From Chlamydoabsidia padenii (lineage: Eukaryota; Mucoromycota; Mucoromycetes; Mucorales; Cunninghamellaceae), in assembly GCA_025330725.1 (NCBI GenBank), contig JAIWND010000004.1:558001-622000 (forward strand): a DNA stretch of 64,000 nt, given 5' to 3'. Below are positions 9,759-22,037 of this stretch, in pieces (the first letter of the stretch is position 1; each line of letters opens with the position of its first letter). The position numbers and the translations under genes are program-made. The notes beneath the pieces were generated by a model. The model saw only the letters and a program-made list of their open reading frames with translations. It searched no databases and was not told the origin of the DNA.

Positions 9759-12201
9759 CTAAGCAGTGGGAGATCCAGCTCTATCAGCAGCAAGACCCAT
9801 GGTGACCAAAAAAGTAGCAGCCTTTTCATATTCTTCTTTTTGACGAGTTGTGTCCCACTTGAGTTCTTCAGTCATGATTTCGATCACCCGAGGCAAAGAT
9901 TGGAGAGCGGCTTCAGCATTCAAGAAGGCCAGGCGGGTACGACGAGCCAAAACATCCACAACGGTACAAGCATATTCTTCGCGCACGGCATATCGGACTT
10001 CAGATTCCACATAGGGGTAGTTGGGGGCAAGACGATTCCCATAAGTAGGCCAGCTTTGTCGAGTAGGATCTTCAATAGCACACAGAGCAAAGGCGCGGCT
10101 ACCGTAAGAGTTGCCGAGATGATTAGCCACTTCAGTATCCATTCCAAATTCTTGCACCAGGCGGATAAACATCGTGCTGCTGTATCCCTTGCTACCCAAA
10201 AGCATCACCTTGTCCGTATGGCACACATCCGTAGGTTTCAGATCAAATACTTCAATCGCCTTGTCCACTGTTTCCATAGCCATCGCACGGTATGTCGTCC
10301 ATTTGCCACCTGCGATTGTGATCAACTTGTTTTCGCTGACATTGATCATGTGATTACGGACCAAGGATTGTGTGTTCTTTGCATGAGGATCGCGCACCAA
10401 GGGACGAATACCAGACCAAGCAGCCAGGACATCACTTCGTCGGACCTTTACGTCAGGGCTCAAGTAATGTGAGACTTCTTCAAGGATCCATTGTACTTCG
10501 TCTTCTTTGGGCAAAGGATTTTGAGTGACTTCGGTAGGAGAGTCTAGATTATCAAGGGAAAAAAGAAAAAGAAAGAGTAAGAAGACTGATGATCATCCGA
10601 TTATTCCTTTTGTGTGTATTACCTGTGGTACCAGCAATGGTGTTTCCTTGCCAAGGCAAGAAGAAGATGACACGGCCATCGGATGTTGCAGGATCCAATA
10701 AACCCATGTTTCGAGGACTGTAATAGTTGGGCAGAATAATATGCACACCAGCAGAAGGAGCAACGATTTCAGCATTGGTTTTGTCGTCCATCTTGCGTAG
10801 ACCGTCAGTGAATGGACCAGTTGCATTAATCACACCCTATAGATAACAATTAAATCATTAAATGATCCCTCTTTTTGAGTTAAATACCATACCTTGGCTT
10901 TAACCGACCATTCGTCACCAGTTAAAGTATCTTTCAAGACAGCACCATTGATATGACCTTGTTCGTTCTTTGTAAGATCCAAGACTTCACAGTGATTTGC
11001 TACGGTAGCACCATGATAAGCAGCAGTAACAGCTAGAGCAACGTTCATTCGGGCATCATTATGTTGACCTATAAAGAAATAAAGGGATGAATACCGAATA
11101 GAACTGAATTTCAATCTGTCTTTTTTTTTTTTTTTTTTGGTCCTTACCATCATAATACACCAAGGCACCCACCAACTCATCCTTCTTCAACATGGGGAAT
11201 GCTTCCAAAGCCTTGGATCGAGTTAAGAAGTAGCTGCTTTCCAAAGCTTCACTGCCAGCAAACAGATCGTACATCTTGCATCCCACCCAGTAGTAAGGAA
11301 TTTGCCACCACCTAGTGTTCAAAAAAATAAAAAATAAAAGTGAGTTTAAACTGCTGCTTTTCTTTTGCGGACATTGGTGTGTGGACCAATAAAACCATGA
11401 TTGACATCCATATGTCATTGTTCTTTCCCTTCCGGGGAAGACCAAAACAGGTAATATGGGTGACAAAACGATTTTCATTCCCATTCCGCCGCCCCTGATA
11501 ACCACTTTTCCCTGTACATCCGATCAAAACATAAAACTCTTTTTTTTAAAAAGTACTTACTTGTATACAGGCAACATAATGGGTAGTTGGCTTGAGAGAT
11601 AAGGGGCAATATCCAAAAACACCTTGCGTTCATGAAGAGCTTCCACCACCAGTTTGTATTGTTCATAATCCAATTCCATAATAGCCTTTTGAAGATAACG
11701 GACACCGCCGTGGACAAGCTTAGTAGATCGAGAAGAAGTTCCTAAAAACCAATAAAAGTAAGTACATCCATCCCCTATTCTTCTTATGTGTACAGTACCT
11801 GAGGCAAAATCATCACGTTCAACCAGTGCAACGTTCAACCCACGAGTAGCAGCATCAAGTGCGGTTCCAGTCCCGGTAGCACCACCGCCAACAATCAGTA
11901 AATCATATTCTTCACCGGCCTTGAGTTTATTCAACATGGTGTCTCGAGAAGGAGCCTGCCATAAATCTTCTCTGTCAAGTTGTTGTTGTTGTTGTATCGC
12001 TTCAGCAAAGGCGACTTGACGAGGCATCAGTTTTTGGAGAGCTGAGGACATAGTTGTGGCTTGTTCTTGGTGTTTCAGAGCAGATTGGTAGACGTTACGT
12101 GGATGAGATTGTTCGATTGTATAATAAGCAGCCCCGATGGCACCACCGCCAATGGTTGCTGAAGCCAGCACCTTTTGAGTACGGGAAAAGTGTCGCCACA
12201 T
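9759..12201 (-). CDS. GUT2: Mitochondrial FAD-dependent glycerol-3-phosphate dehydrogenase
   Basis: Oxidises glycerol-3-phosphate to dihydroxyacetone phosphate at the outer face of the inner mitochondrial membrane and passes electrons to ubiquinone. It serves glycerol use and the glycerol-phosphate shuttle. Six exons right to left, 11799-12201, 11561-11741, 11148-11311, 10893-11068, 10623-10836 and 9759-10543, give 640 aa, as expected. The N-terminus (MWRHFSRTQKVLASATIGGG) is basic then hydrophobic, a bipartite mitochondrial signal. The FAD dinucleotide fold is LLIVGGGATGTGTALDAA, followed by the family signature ERDDFASGTSSRSTKLVHGG, split by intron 1. The C-terminal DAO-C part includes WSGIRPLVRDP and GGKWTTYR. 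There are no EF hands, as in other fungal forms. It is convergent with the G-beta gene. Confidence 0.96.
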
Positions 12202-13606
12202 GGTGTATAAATTAGTTGTTGTTGTTTTTGAAAAAAGTGATGTGAGATTAAAAAGTTAAAGAGACTTGTAAAGTCTTTCGTTTGACTAAAGAGAGGAAGA
12301 AGAAGAAAAAGTATGAGAAATGGGAAAGAAAGGGGTGTAGACGGAAAATGCAAAAAGCCCGAAAGAAAAGAAAAAAAAGACGATCACTACTGGGTTTGAA
12401 ATGTTTAAAATTTCTGTAAGCGAGTGTCACACCAGGCATAGACCGAGAGTATGATGCAGCATCATACCAATGATATGGACTAGCAGGGGCATGTTTTTTC
12501 AATTAAAATGGAGTTCAAACCATTACCATACTAAAACACTGCTTCGATCTTCTTTTATTTCATATTCCGTATCCGTCCAAGAACGTCATACCCTTTTCAT
12601 CTCAGAAATCTGCTTTTATTTTTTCTACCTGTCAAATCATTTTTGACTGTTTTTAAATGCCGCTCCTTGGTGTGTTGCGATCCTAACGATCGAAATAAAA
12701 CCTTCTCCAGTTATTTGCTCGATCAAATGTTCTAATTATGATTCTTATTATGTATAGACTATTCTTGTTTCACTTTTTTTTTCCCGTCATAACCCTTATT
12801 GAACAGGCGTTTTGTCATTTGATGCATGAATTATCTCCTCATCCATACTCATATCGCTTTCAGCTTTAGGTGTATGTTTTAATGGACCGTTCTATCAATC
12901 CAAGTTCCGGTTTGAAAACGGATGAATCAGAAAGTGAAATCGACAAAAAGATAACATAGATGTGGAGAGCCATCAGCGAGAAAAGATCGGCTCATCCTAA
13001 TAAGGAAAATTTATGATTGCTTCGTCTTGGGGCCAAAGTATTTTTGGTCACAAGAGAAAAGAAGTCTTTATTTCACGTCTATACAGAGAGAGTTTATATA
13101 GTTTTACTATTTGTAGCGATTGCTATTGATGGCATGTTAATAACAATGCTTAAAAGAAGTGGAGATTGATGATGAAAGTGGGATATTCAAATACCGCACT
13201 TTATTTCATAACTTTCAGGGGGATCATTCAAGTTCTTCTTGTGCCACAAATACGTCAGTGACTGAAAATGGCACTCCATCGTGATAAAAACAAACAAAAA
13301 CGATTAAAACCTCAGATTAGTTACTTTAAGCAAATTATATTGTTGGCAAGGGAACACCTTCCACCCACTTTTTTCGTTTGTAATCGCCGATTCAATACTG
13401 TGATCATGATGCATCCTTTTACCCCTGATTATCCTCATAATCCACATTTGACATCCATATCTATATTGATTGTGATCATTATCCACCTTTAAATCATAAC
13501 CAATATCCACATATTGGCACACATATCCATATTAACTGAAATCAAAATCTACTTTTGACAGTGACCATTGTCACCTTTAGTATATCTTACCCCTGAATCT
13601 GATTAG

Positions 13607-13906
13607 TATAAATATCTACCTTCTTTGATCGGAATTCATTTCTTTTTTTCTTTCATTTAATAGTGTCTCAATAAATAAAAACCATCTTTGCAAATTAAAA
13701 AGATATTTACTACTAGCTACCTCTCTTATTATCAAGTTACTTAACAAGTGTAACTATTGTCTTTACTGCTTTTACTTTGGAACAAGAGCCTCTTTTTATT
13801 TTATTTTCAAATCCCGACTTGCCTCGGTCGATCTTTTTCTTTTCCTCTTCAATTACCAAGCACAGCCAGGGTTGAATCTTATCAAAAAGATTCTGGTGCT
13901 CACTAC
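13607..13906 (+). repeat. LTR-like cassette copy 1: TATA box to 17-mer
   Basis: TATAAATA at 13607-13614 is followed 283 bp later by ATTCTGGTGCTCACTAC (13890-13906), identical to copy 2. The similarity extends upstream (TTACCCCT before the TATA box) and around the 17-mer (GTTGAAT before it, CTACTT after it). The layout of promoter, AATAAA-like sites and a TGG-starting motif resembles an LTR with a primer-binding site. No LTR end or internal coding region is visible. Confidence 0.45.
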
Positions 13907-14364
13907 ATATTATACAAACAAAACCTACTTCTACTACCCTTGTTGCCATAACAACAACCAGTTATAGCCGTAACATCACTGACCAGACCCCAAAGCAAAA
14001 TAATTTAAATTCCGCTACACGTGTCGTTTGAACTATAAGACGAGTATTCCTTTTTATATATCAGGTGAAGAATGAGGTTTTTATTAAAAGTAAAGTCCAC
14101 ACATATATATATACTATTCTATTATCGGAGTCTATGGCTGAATTGTTATGTCGAAGCATCTAGATGTTAAAAGATTTATCGAGAGAGAAAGAAGAGTGTT
14201 GAGCCTGAGGCACAAAATTTCGGGCCTAACATGGACGATTTCCTACAAGCCATCTTTGGCGCTTCTCATAATTTTTTTGCCGCACTTACTGTCTTCACAT
14301 TTTCTACCGTACTCACCGCCATGACCGCCCCCTTACATATATTACCCCTTATTTCATAATTTAG

Positions 14365-14671
14365 TATAAATACCCCATCTTTCCCCACAATTTATTCTTC
14401 TTTAGTTTTTTATAAGTTATAAGATATATCATATATTTAACTCACCCCCTTTTATATAAAATTCAGTACAAAGGACTTTGATCCACCAAACTACTGTCTT
14501 ATTTTACCTTGTTTCTATCATCTATATAGAAACTTGATTTGTTTTTGACTCTATCATTGATATAGAAGTCCTTTATTTTATTACTTCAGACTATAAGTCT
14601 TGACTTTATTTTATTTTATTATTTTACTTCAAAGGTTGAATATTAACCACAAATATTCTGGTGCTCACTAC
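14365..14671 (+). repeat. LTR-like cassette copy 2: TATA box to 17-mer
   Basis: TATAAATA at 14365-14372 and ATTCTGGTGCTCACTAC at 14655-14671 are spaced 290 bp apart, almost as in copy 1. The sequence between is T-rich and clearly diverged. The lack of coding sequence after the 17-mer suggests a remnant. Confidence 0.45.
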
Positions 14672-15013
14672 TTTTTAAACTCAAACGATCTACTTGAATC
14701 AATCCATCTCTACAAGAGAGAAAAGAAAATCAATTTAACCTCCGAACCAAGCACACTTTGACTGGTTCCTGAATTTCCTATTTGGACTCTATAAACGCAA
14801 ATTTACATTACCTAAAGATAATAACATATCTACAACACTCATATAAAACCACAAAAACCACAAAAACACACCCACGTTACCTAAATCCATACACATTTAG
14901 CCGTAACAAGAGAAAGGGGAAAGAGACAAAAAGAAATTTCCAGATTGATATCTATTTTTCCAGAGAAAATCACTTTTTATCTCCGACACACGGGGCTAAA
15001 ATGCAAAAAGGAA

Positions 15014-15084
15014 TGCCGGGACTGAGAATCGAACTCAGGTCAGTGCGGCCACAACGCAATGTACTGCCACTATACTATCCCGGC
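15014..15084 (-). tRNA. tRNA-His (anticodon GTG)
   Basis: Read on the minus strand, the 71-nt gene has a seven-base acceptor stem (GCCGGGA with TCCCGGC) and discriminator A. The anticodon loop TTGTGGC carries GTG. The T arm is CTGAGTTCGATTCTCAG. It is intronless. A TTTTT run follows directly on the transcribed strand (15004-15009) as the RNA polymerase III terminator. The A-box region TAGTATAGTGG matches eukaryotic tRNA-His. The extra 5' G of tRNA-His is normally added after transcription. Confidence 0.95.
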
Positions 15085-15417
15085 CTCATATATTTTGAAA
15101 ATTAAAAAGTATTATATAAAGCACAACAACGGAGTTTAAATAATCAGACATGTTTTTCTCTTCTTTTTCAGTTGTATGTTGTCCTTTTTTTAGTGTATGT
15201 ATGTTGAAAAATAAAATAAAATTGTACTAATATACTTTATTATACAAGTACATATGATAACTGGAGAAAAATGGGTATTTTTATTAAATTGGTGAAATTT
15301 AAAACACCGATTCCCATGCGCGCAGCATTTTCCATCAAGGGCGGGATGTGAAAAATTTCATTTTTAATTCATTTTCTCTTTTACTTTCTTTTACTTTCTT
15401 TTTTCAACAAAAATACC

Positions 15418-15930
15418 ATGAATCGCCAAGTAATGAATCAAGTCATACGGCGAGTTTATCCAACAACATCTTTCGGTCGACAACAACTAGGTGGTGGTTT
15501 TCAGTGGGCTCGTTATTCTTCTTTACGAAATCCAAGACAATTAGGTAAAAAACAACAGCAATAGAAACGAAACATCTAATTATGACACATTGTACTAATC
15601 ATTATTTTGGTGCGTAGGACCTCGTGGACGTATTCGACAACATGTAGATCGCCAAGCCATCCAACGTAATCACCAACCTCCTCGCCCTATTGAACCAGCT
15701 ACTGCGACTGCCACCCATGAATTGATACATCAACCCAATCCTCAATTCGTTTCTGATCCAACACAAACTTCTGTCCATATTCCTGAAGCAAGCGATGCCA
15801 TTGTGACATATTCCTATTCTGGTGCCCCGGTCTTAAGTCAACCTGCCCTGGTAGTTGGTCGTGAACTGGAAATGATGAATATATTTTTGGTAAGAAACAT
15901 ACAGACCACCTGTCTAATCCACCTCTGACC

Positions 15931-15980
<50 letters not shown>

Positions 15981-17026
15981 TATGTACACATGTATGTAGG
16001 GATATGAACAAGCAAACAAGTATAAAATAATGGATCCTAATGGTAACTCACTGGGGTATATAGCTGAAGAAGAAGGATTTGCACGATCACTCAGCCGACA
16101 ATTCCTCCGCACTCATCGTCGCATGAACGCCACAGTCATGGATAATCAAGGCAATGTCATCTTCAAAATCGAACGACCTTTCTCATGGATTAATAGTCGG
16201 ATCTTCATCTCTACCGCAGATGACCAAGTAATTGGTGAAGTACAACAACGATGGCATCTCCTACGAAGAAAATATGATCTGTTTATAGGGTAAGAAGAAG
16301 AAGAAGAAGAAGAAAGAGGGTGATGATGATTCTAATATATTGATCTATAGGACCACACAGTTTGCCACGATTGATACACCCTTCTTGGGATGGGATTTTG
16401 ATCTGAAGGATGAAAATGGATTGGCGATTGGGAATGTCAGTCGTAACTTTGTAGGCTTTGCTCGTGAAGTAAGTGATATTGATTTATATGATAACAATCG
16501 AGAAAAGGGTACTGATCAGTTACTTTATATATGTATCTTTATATAGATCTTTACTGATTCTGGACAATATATATTACGTATGGATGCAATGGAAGATAGT
16601 TATGGTTTAACTTTGGATCAACGATCGGTCATGCTGGCTTGTGCTATTTCCATCGACTTTGACTTCTTCTCAAGGCATTCTAGTCATGGGTAAGCCAACC
16701 CTCCCCCTCCCACCGTCTCTTTAGATGTATGAAATACTGAACCTAATACTGATGTGATTTTTATTTTATTTAGTGGTGGCGGTTTCTTCCCCATGCCCTT
16801 CTTTGGTGGTGGCTACGATAATGGACAGACAACCAATGATGATCAAGGTGGTGATGGCGGCATATCAAATCAAGAAGACCCTTCACCTTTTGGTCAACAG
16901 CAACCTCCACAACAACCCAATGAATATGGTGATGTTTGGATGGATGATGAACAAGCCGGTGTCTCTAGTCCAGATGATGATAGTTGGCTCGATACTCTTG
17001 GTGAATTCTTCAAACCCCCAGAATAG
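15418..17026 (+). CDS. Phospholipid scramblase family protein, probably mitochondrial (Aim25-like)
   Basis: Six exons, 15418-15544, 15618-15889, 16000-16289, 16351-16468, 16547-16689 and 16774-17026, give 400 aa. The Arg-rich, acid-free N-terminus (MNRQVMNQVIRRVYP) fits a mitochondrial presequence, as in yeast Aim25. The scramblase fold begins near residue 110 (SQPALVVGRELEMMNIFLGY) with a series of beta strands, including NATVMDNQGNVIFKIERPF, RWHLLRRKYDLFIG and LDQRSVMLACAISIDFDFFS near the end. The C-terminal tail is Gly/Gln/Asp-rich and probably disordered. The biochemical role of fungal scramblases is not settled. Intron 2 contains a run of 47 T. The downstream gene (Mago) is convergent, with 117 bp between. 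Confidence 0.88.
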
Positions 17027-17143
17027 ATTAGATATACAATTACACACAATTACACAATAAAACACAAATAATGGTTTTACACTTTTTTATTTGACAAGCA
17101 GGATAACTATAAACTATTGTAGATATAATGATAACGTGTTGAT

Positions 17144-17922
17144 CTAGTTGGTGGGTTTGATCTATAATAGTAAAGCAGTTGGTTAGTCAGTCAATCAGTT
17201 CCCCTTTTATATTCATCGTATCTTTTTACCTTAAAGTTCATAGCAATCAAAGAGAATACAAAGGCCTTGAGATCTTGTACCAGATAATAAAACGCACGTA
17301 GACCTTCCGGATCCTGACTTTCTTCGACTTCGACCAATGAGCCCAATTTGGAGGTCTATACATATAATCAAAAAGAGAGTCAATCCATCACCACCTCTTG
17401 ATACATATACTTACTTCAAAAGAGATATGATGATTCCCTAGCCGTACTTCTAGTTCTTGACTACCCACCACATTCTTTCGTGGCCATTCGCTATCGTCTT
17501 TCCTACATTATCCATAAAAGAAAAGAAAAAAATAACTGTGAGTTGGACATTTCTTATTAAATTTGGTTTACAACTTACTTCATAATATCGCTAATGTCAA
17601 TCAATCGCTTTAATTCCTGAATCACTGCAGGGGTGACATACACTATAACCAGAGTCAACCAACTGTTCGTGTTTCCCAGTATTGTTTTTTTTATCCACTT
17701 ACTTTCTTTCTTGATCAGACTGTCGTTACGATAATTCGAATTGTTGGCGTATCGACATAACCCATCAGGCCTAAACTCGAATTCCAGGAATTCATGGCCG
17801 TATCGTCCTTTGTGTCCAGAGCTATAAGTGTGCATATATATAAAGGTAAGTCATAAATACACATACAAAAGGTTTTTGTTTGTAACTTACTAGTATCGTA
17901 CGTAAAAATCGCCACTTGACAT
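17144..17922 (-). CDS. Mago nashi, exon junction complex core
   Basis: Forms the Mago-Y14 heterodimer of the exon junction complex, which marks spliced mRNA in the nucleus. Six exons right to left, 17891-17922, 17703-17821, 17579-17642, 17415-17502, 17230-17355 and 17144-17161, give 148 aa, the usual length. The near-invariant segments are [70 protein letters not shown] and the end NFKIKPTN. High intron density in so small a gene shows the typical architecture of this genome. It is divergent from the pseudouridine-phosphate glycosidase gene, 355 bp apart. Confidence 0.97.
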
Positions 17923-18277
17923 GATGGTAGAGCTGAAGAAGAGAGGAGCGAATCAAAGAGGCGGGCAAAAAAAAAAAAAAAAAAAGATTTATAGAAAAAG
18001 AACCATATTTAAACCCAGCCACCGTCACTCCTTAACATCAACAATACGCTAATATACAATTTATTGATATGGATGGAAAGAGTCTCTAATGTCATATCAG
18101 GAAAGATATGAGGAGTAATAATACAATGTATCAATAGATTGGGTGTTATTGATTCTGACAGGAAGTGTATACGGAGGATAAAAGATATGTCGGTGTTTAA
18201 AATTAAGCTATTTCAAGCAAAAATCCACCCAGGAAAAAAAAAAAAAAGACATCTCTTCCTCATTCCTCCCAAAGATA
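17923..18277. promoter_or_regulatory. Divergent promoter region, Mago / PsuG
   Basis: A 355-bp spacer between two start codons. It contains an A run at about 17968-17985 (T-rich in the Mago sense) and TTTAAACCCAGCC near 18008, a loose relative of the recurrent motif. No separate gene is seen. Confidence 0.5.
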
Positions 18278-19770
18278 ATGTTGTCTTCTTTTCTCCAACG
18301 CCGGTGCTTCCATGCTTTACCCAGTGCTTCACGGTTTATCATCTCTCCTCCTGTGAAAAAGGCACTTGCCAATGGTGAACCTGTGGTAGCCTTGGAATCC
18401 ACGATCATCAGTCATGGTAAGACCAACTAGTAAATAAATATGAAAAGCATCTTTTTTTTATTTCTTTATTAACTCTTTTCCTTCCTTTATTGTTTTACTT
18501 GTAGGCATGCCCTACCCTCAAAATGTGAAGACAGCACAACAAGTGGAATCCATTATTCGAGCTCAAGGTGCGGAACCAGCAACGATTGCTCTTCTTGATG
18601 GTCAGGTGCATATCGGACTAGACGAGACAAGGTTGGAACAACTAGGCAAGATTGGTGCTCAAGCTGTCAAGGCGTCAAGACGGGATTTGGCGACGGTGAT
18701 AGCACAACAACAGGCAGGATCGACAACGGTGGCCAGTACCATGTTTTTGGCCCGTGCGGCAGGTATTCCTGTATTTGTCACTGGTGGAATCGGAGGTGTC
18801 CACCGTGGTGCCGATCAATGTAAGTACAAGGATTTTAAAAAAAGGGTGTGTGTGGGGGGAGTGATGACTGATTGTTGTGTTTTTAGCTTTTGATATTAGT
18901 GCTGATCTAATGGAATTGGGGAAAACTTCTGTGGCTGTGGTCTGTGCTGGTGTGAAAAGTATCTTGGATATTGAAAAAACTTTGGAAGTGCTGGTAAGTT
19001 GAGCATGGGATGAAAATGAATGATATTGACCATTTTATTTTGAATATAGGAAACACAAGGCGTGACAGTGGCCACGGTGGGTCCTAGTCAACGGTTCCCG
19101 GCATTTTATACCCCTGATAGTGGATTCAAGGTAAGTACCAAGTAAACAATACGATGTTCATTAATCTATGTTAATCTGTGAATCGATTAGAGTCCAAGCC
19201 AAGCTCAAGATGTCCAAATTGCCGCCAAGATGATATGTAAGTTGTTGTTAAATAACGTGAAATGAGAATTATACTGATAACATTTATATCTGTAGTGGCC
19301 AATCACGATCTTGAACTTGGTAGTGGGATGGTCTTTGCAGTACCAATTCCTGACGAGGATGCAGCAAATGCTCAAGCCATTCAAGAAGCTATTGTCATTG
19401 CTGTCCAAGAAGCCAGGTAATAAGGAAAAAGAAAAAAAAAAGTTGGTGGTGGTGGGGGAGATGGAACAGTAGTAACCTCTTTATTTGCATGATGATTTAG
19501 ATCACAAGGAATTCGGGGTAAAGAAGAAACGCCATTCTTATTAAAACGTATCACCGAATTGACTCGCGGGAAATCCTTGGAAGCAAGTAAGTTGCTGCAT
19601 AAAAAAGCCCACCATCACAAGATCAGATCTATTCCTTTTTTTATTTTATTAATTCCTTCTTTTTTGTGAAATGAATGATATACGTAGATATCGCCTTGAT
19701 CAAGAACAATGCCAAGGTGGGTGGTCAAATCGCTGTGGCTCTCTCTCAATTGAAATCAAATCGTGTATAG
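18278..19770 (+). CDS. Pseudouridine-5'-phosphate glycosidase
   Basis: Reversibly splits pseudouridine 5'-phosphate into uracil and ribose 5-phosphate, the second step of pseudouridine breakdown. Eight exons, 18278-18416, 18505-18819, 18887-18993, 19050-19130, 19191-19236, 19296-19416, 19501-19586 and 19688-19770, give 325 aa. PsuG signatures are [60 protein letters not shown] and a C-terminal [13 protein letters not shown]. The N-terminal [12 protein letters not shown] resembles a mitochondrial presequence. Many fungi fuse this enzyme to a PfkB pseudouridine kinase; here the gene stops after the glycosidase domain and the next gene is unrelated, so a kinase must be elsewhere if present. Confidence 0.93.
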
Positions 19771-19991
19771 GTACCAGTTACATTAATAAACATTGTTGTA
19801 TTATCTCATAAAAGACTAGTGCCTTCTTTTGTATCACCTTTGTTTTGATTAGGCTTTGATCGTTAGGTTGGGTCTCATGCAAAACGGGTCACCAAAAAAG
19901 CGGGATTTGAAAAGAGCGAACTGAAAAAGGGCGAAATGATTTTTTTCGTCCTTTTTCTCCTCTTCTTCTCTTCTAACTCTCTCACTTTGTC
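19771..19991. promoter_or_regulatory. PsuG-RhoGAP spacer with recurrent motif
   Basis: The 221-bp spacer contains CGGGATTTGAA at 19901-19911, the reverse complement of TTCAAATCCCG, preceded by GC to give GCGGGATTTGAA. It lies 81 bp before the RhoGAP start. Confidence 0.55.
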
Positions 19992-20379
19992 ATGCCCACT
20001 CCTCCAGGTCTTACTAAACGCAAATCATTCCGCCGCTGGCTTCGAAAGATGACAACACCCAAAGTCGTACCTTTATTACCCAACGGTGGTGAAGGAAAAC
20101 CCCAAGGTAAGCCCCCCCCCCTCGAATGACTTTTATACAAATATACTCACTCTTTATTCTTTCTTTCTTTTATCGTCTTAGGTGTATTTGGTGTTCCTTT
20201 GGTCATCTCCATTTCTTATGCACGTGGCACTATTGGGTATCAAGATGCGTCCCAAGTTAATTATCAACGTGCGGCGGCCATTCCATTAGTGGTATCGAAA
20301 TGTGGCTCTTATCTCAAACGAAACGGTAAAGTGTAAGTGTGGTTATACAAATAAACAATAGCATTAAACTAAGATCTCT

Positions 20380-20424
<45 letters not shown>

Positions 20425-22037
20425 TATATGATGTAGGATTGGAAACAGAAGGCATCTTTCGACTTTCCGGTAGTACGAAACGTGTTAATACCTTGCAACA
20501 AGTATTTGATTCTCCTTTGGACTCGTATGGTTTGCATCATTCTTGGAAATCGTATAATGTGCATGATGCTGGTAGTATCCTACGCCGATACTTTTTACAA
20601 TTACCTGATCCTGTTATTCCTGTGGACTTTTATCAACCTTTTAGGGATGTGATGAGTAAGTGTAAAAAAAAGAAAAAAGAAAAAGAAAAAACTACTGACT
20701 AGACAAATGAAAACTGACCAACTCTTTATACATATATATATATATATATATAATAGATGACTCTATGTATGAAACAACCGACCAACAGATCAATGCCTTC
20801 CAAGATTTAATTTGTCAACTTCCTACTGCTCATCAACACTTGTTACTCTATGTCTTGGATATGCTACGATTATTTGCCACTCATGCTTCAACAACTCGAA
20901 TGGATGCTTCCAATCTTGCAGCGGTGTTTACTCCTGGCTTACTGAACCATCCTCAACATAACTCACCAGTCCAATACATGATATCGCAACGGGTGATTGA
21001 ATTCTTGATCGAATACCAGAATTTATTCACTATGGATCTTTTGGTCGACCAGGAAGCAAAGCCCGTGGAACCAGATGAAGCACTTGTCTCACCCAATATC
21101 ATAACTACACCAACTCGTCTCATGGCATCTCCTCCTTCAAGTCCAATTCCTTCTGTACCTGCTATACCGGCTCGCTGGGCAACGACATCATCCGTGTCAC
21201 CTACTATCGACACAAGGTCACCTGATACACTCTATAGTGACGACATGGAGACACCAACATCAACTATTTTGGAGAACAAAAGTGATACTTGGCGGAATTC
21301 TTTAGTCTGGGCGAAACAACGATTGGACAAAGGTAAGAAGAAGAAGAAGAAGAAGAAGAAAACTCATTGATCTCCTCCCCTTGATAGTTTTAGGCTGTAT
21401 TGATCCTTTACTTATCCTTTGGTATCTCATCCTGTCGATTCTCTTAATGACCACAATTTACGAAGGCTACTTATTATTTGGCAAGGTGGCCCTTATTGAA
21501 CCTGTGCTCTTCTTTACAGGTTTTATCGGATATGGACTCTTGGTTATTCTTGGTACCGACACAACCATTACTCCAGCAGTTATCCCACTTGACGATAATA
21601 ACGATGATGATAGCTCGATCGAAAAGTACTACATTTACGATAATGATGACGACTTTGATAAATGCAGTATGGATGATGATGGACTCTCTCTGTTTGATGA
21701 CATTTCTGTGGCTCCTGAAGTATCTGAAGAAGCAGTATTGCAGGACAAAGAAGTGATGGCGAATTGGCAGCATTTGATGACTAGATCCTGGCGGGCGGCT
21801 CCTGATGATGTTGATCGACCACTTCAACCTGCTTATCCACCTTTAGGCCACGATACCGAAATGGATGATAAAGCATCAATGATCAGCATGGCCAGTCGAT
21901 TCAATGAAGTGGATGATGATAATGACTATGACTATGACGAAGAAGAAGAAGAAGCAGAACTGGTATCTACTACGGACGAAGACTTGGAACGACTTTGGAC
22001 ACGATATGAACAATTCAAATTGAACATGGACAATTGA
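19992..22037 (+). CDS. RhoGAP domain protein (Sac7/Bag7 type) with C-terminal membrane segments
   Basis: Speeds GTP hydrolysis by Rho GTPases, so it probably limits Rho1-type signalling in wall growth and polarity. Five exons, 19992-20106, 20182-20325, 20437-20655, 20757-21332 and 21394-22037, give 565 aa. The RhoGAP domain covers about residues 38-235. It starts GVFGVPLVISISYA, has the arginine finger in ETEGIFRLSGSTKR, and continues with HDAGSILRRYFLQLPDPVIP and the LAAVFTPGLLN helix. After a Pro/Ser-rich linker come two hydrophobic helices (LLILWYLILSILLMTTIY and EPVLFFTGFIGYGLLVIL) and a very acidic tail. The fusion depends on the 61-nt intron at 21333-21393 (GTAAGA, TTTTAG), which keeps the frame. 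Intron 2 has a long T run. Confidence 0.85.

Larger units (their letters stand above)
12202..15417. other. 3.2-kb gene-poor region with LTR-like remnants and tRNA-His
   Basis: No protein gene is supported. Short open frames such as 13757-13951 and 14782-15105 lack domains, and the latter overlaps the tRNA antisense. The region holds two related cassettes (13607-13906 and 14365-14671), TTCAAATCCCG at 13806-13816, TTTAAATTCCGC at 14004-14015, CATATCCA-like degenerate repeats near 13450-13540, and tRNA-His at 15014-15084. It is the most likely place in the window for decayed mobile DNA. Confidence 0.6.

Noticed and set aside
9750..10472. 240-codon open frame on the plus strand
   Set aside because: It is antisense to conserved GUT2 coding sequence; codon constraint of GUT2 explains the open frame.
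13757..13951. 64-codon open frame
   Set aside because: It lies within the LTR-like cassette, overlaps the 17-mer, and has no coding character.
14782..15105. 107-codon open frame on the plus strand
   Set aside because: It runs antisense through tRNA-His and has no protein likeness.
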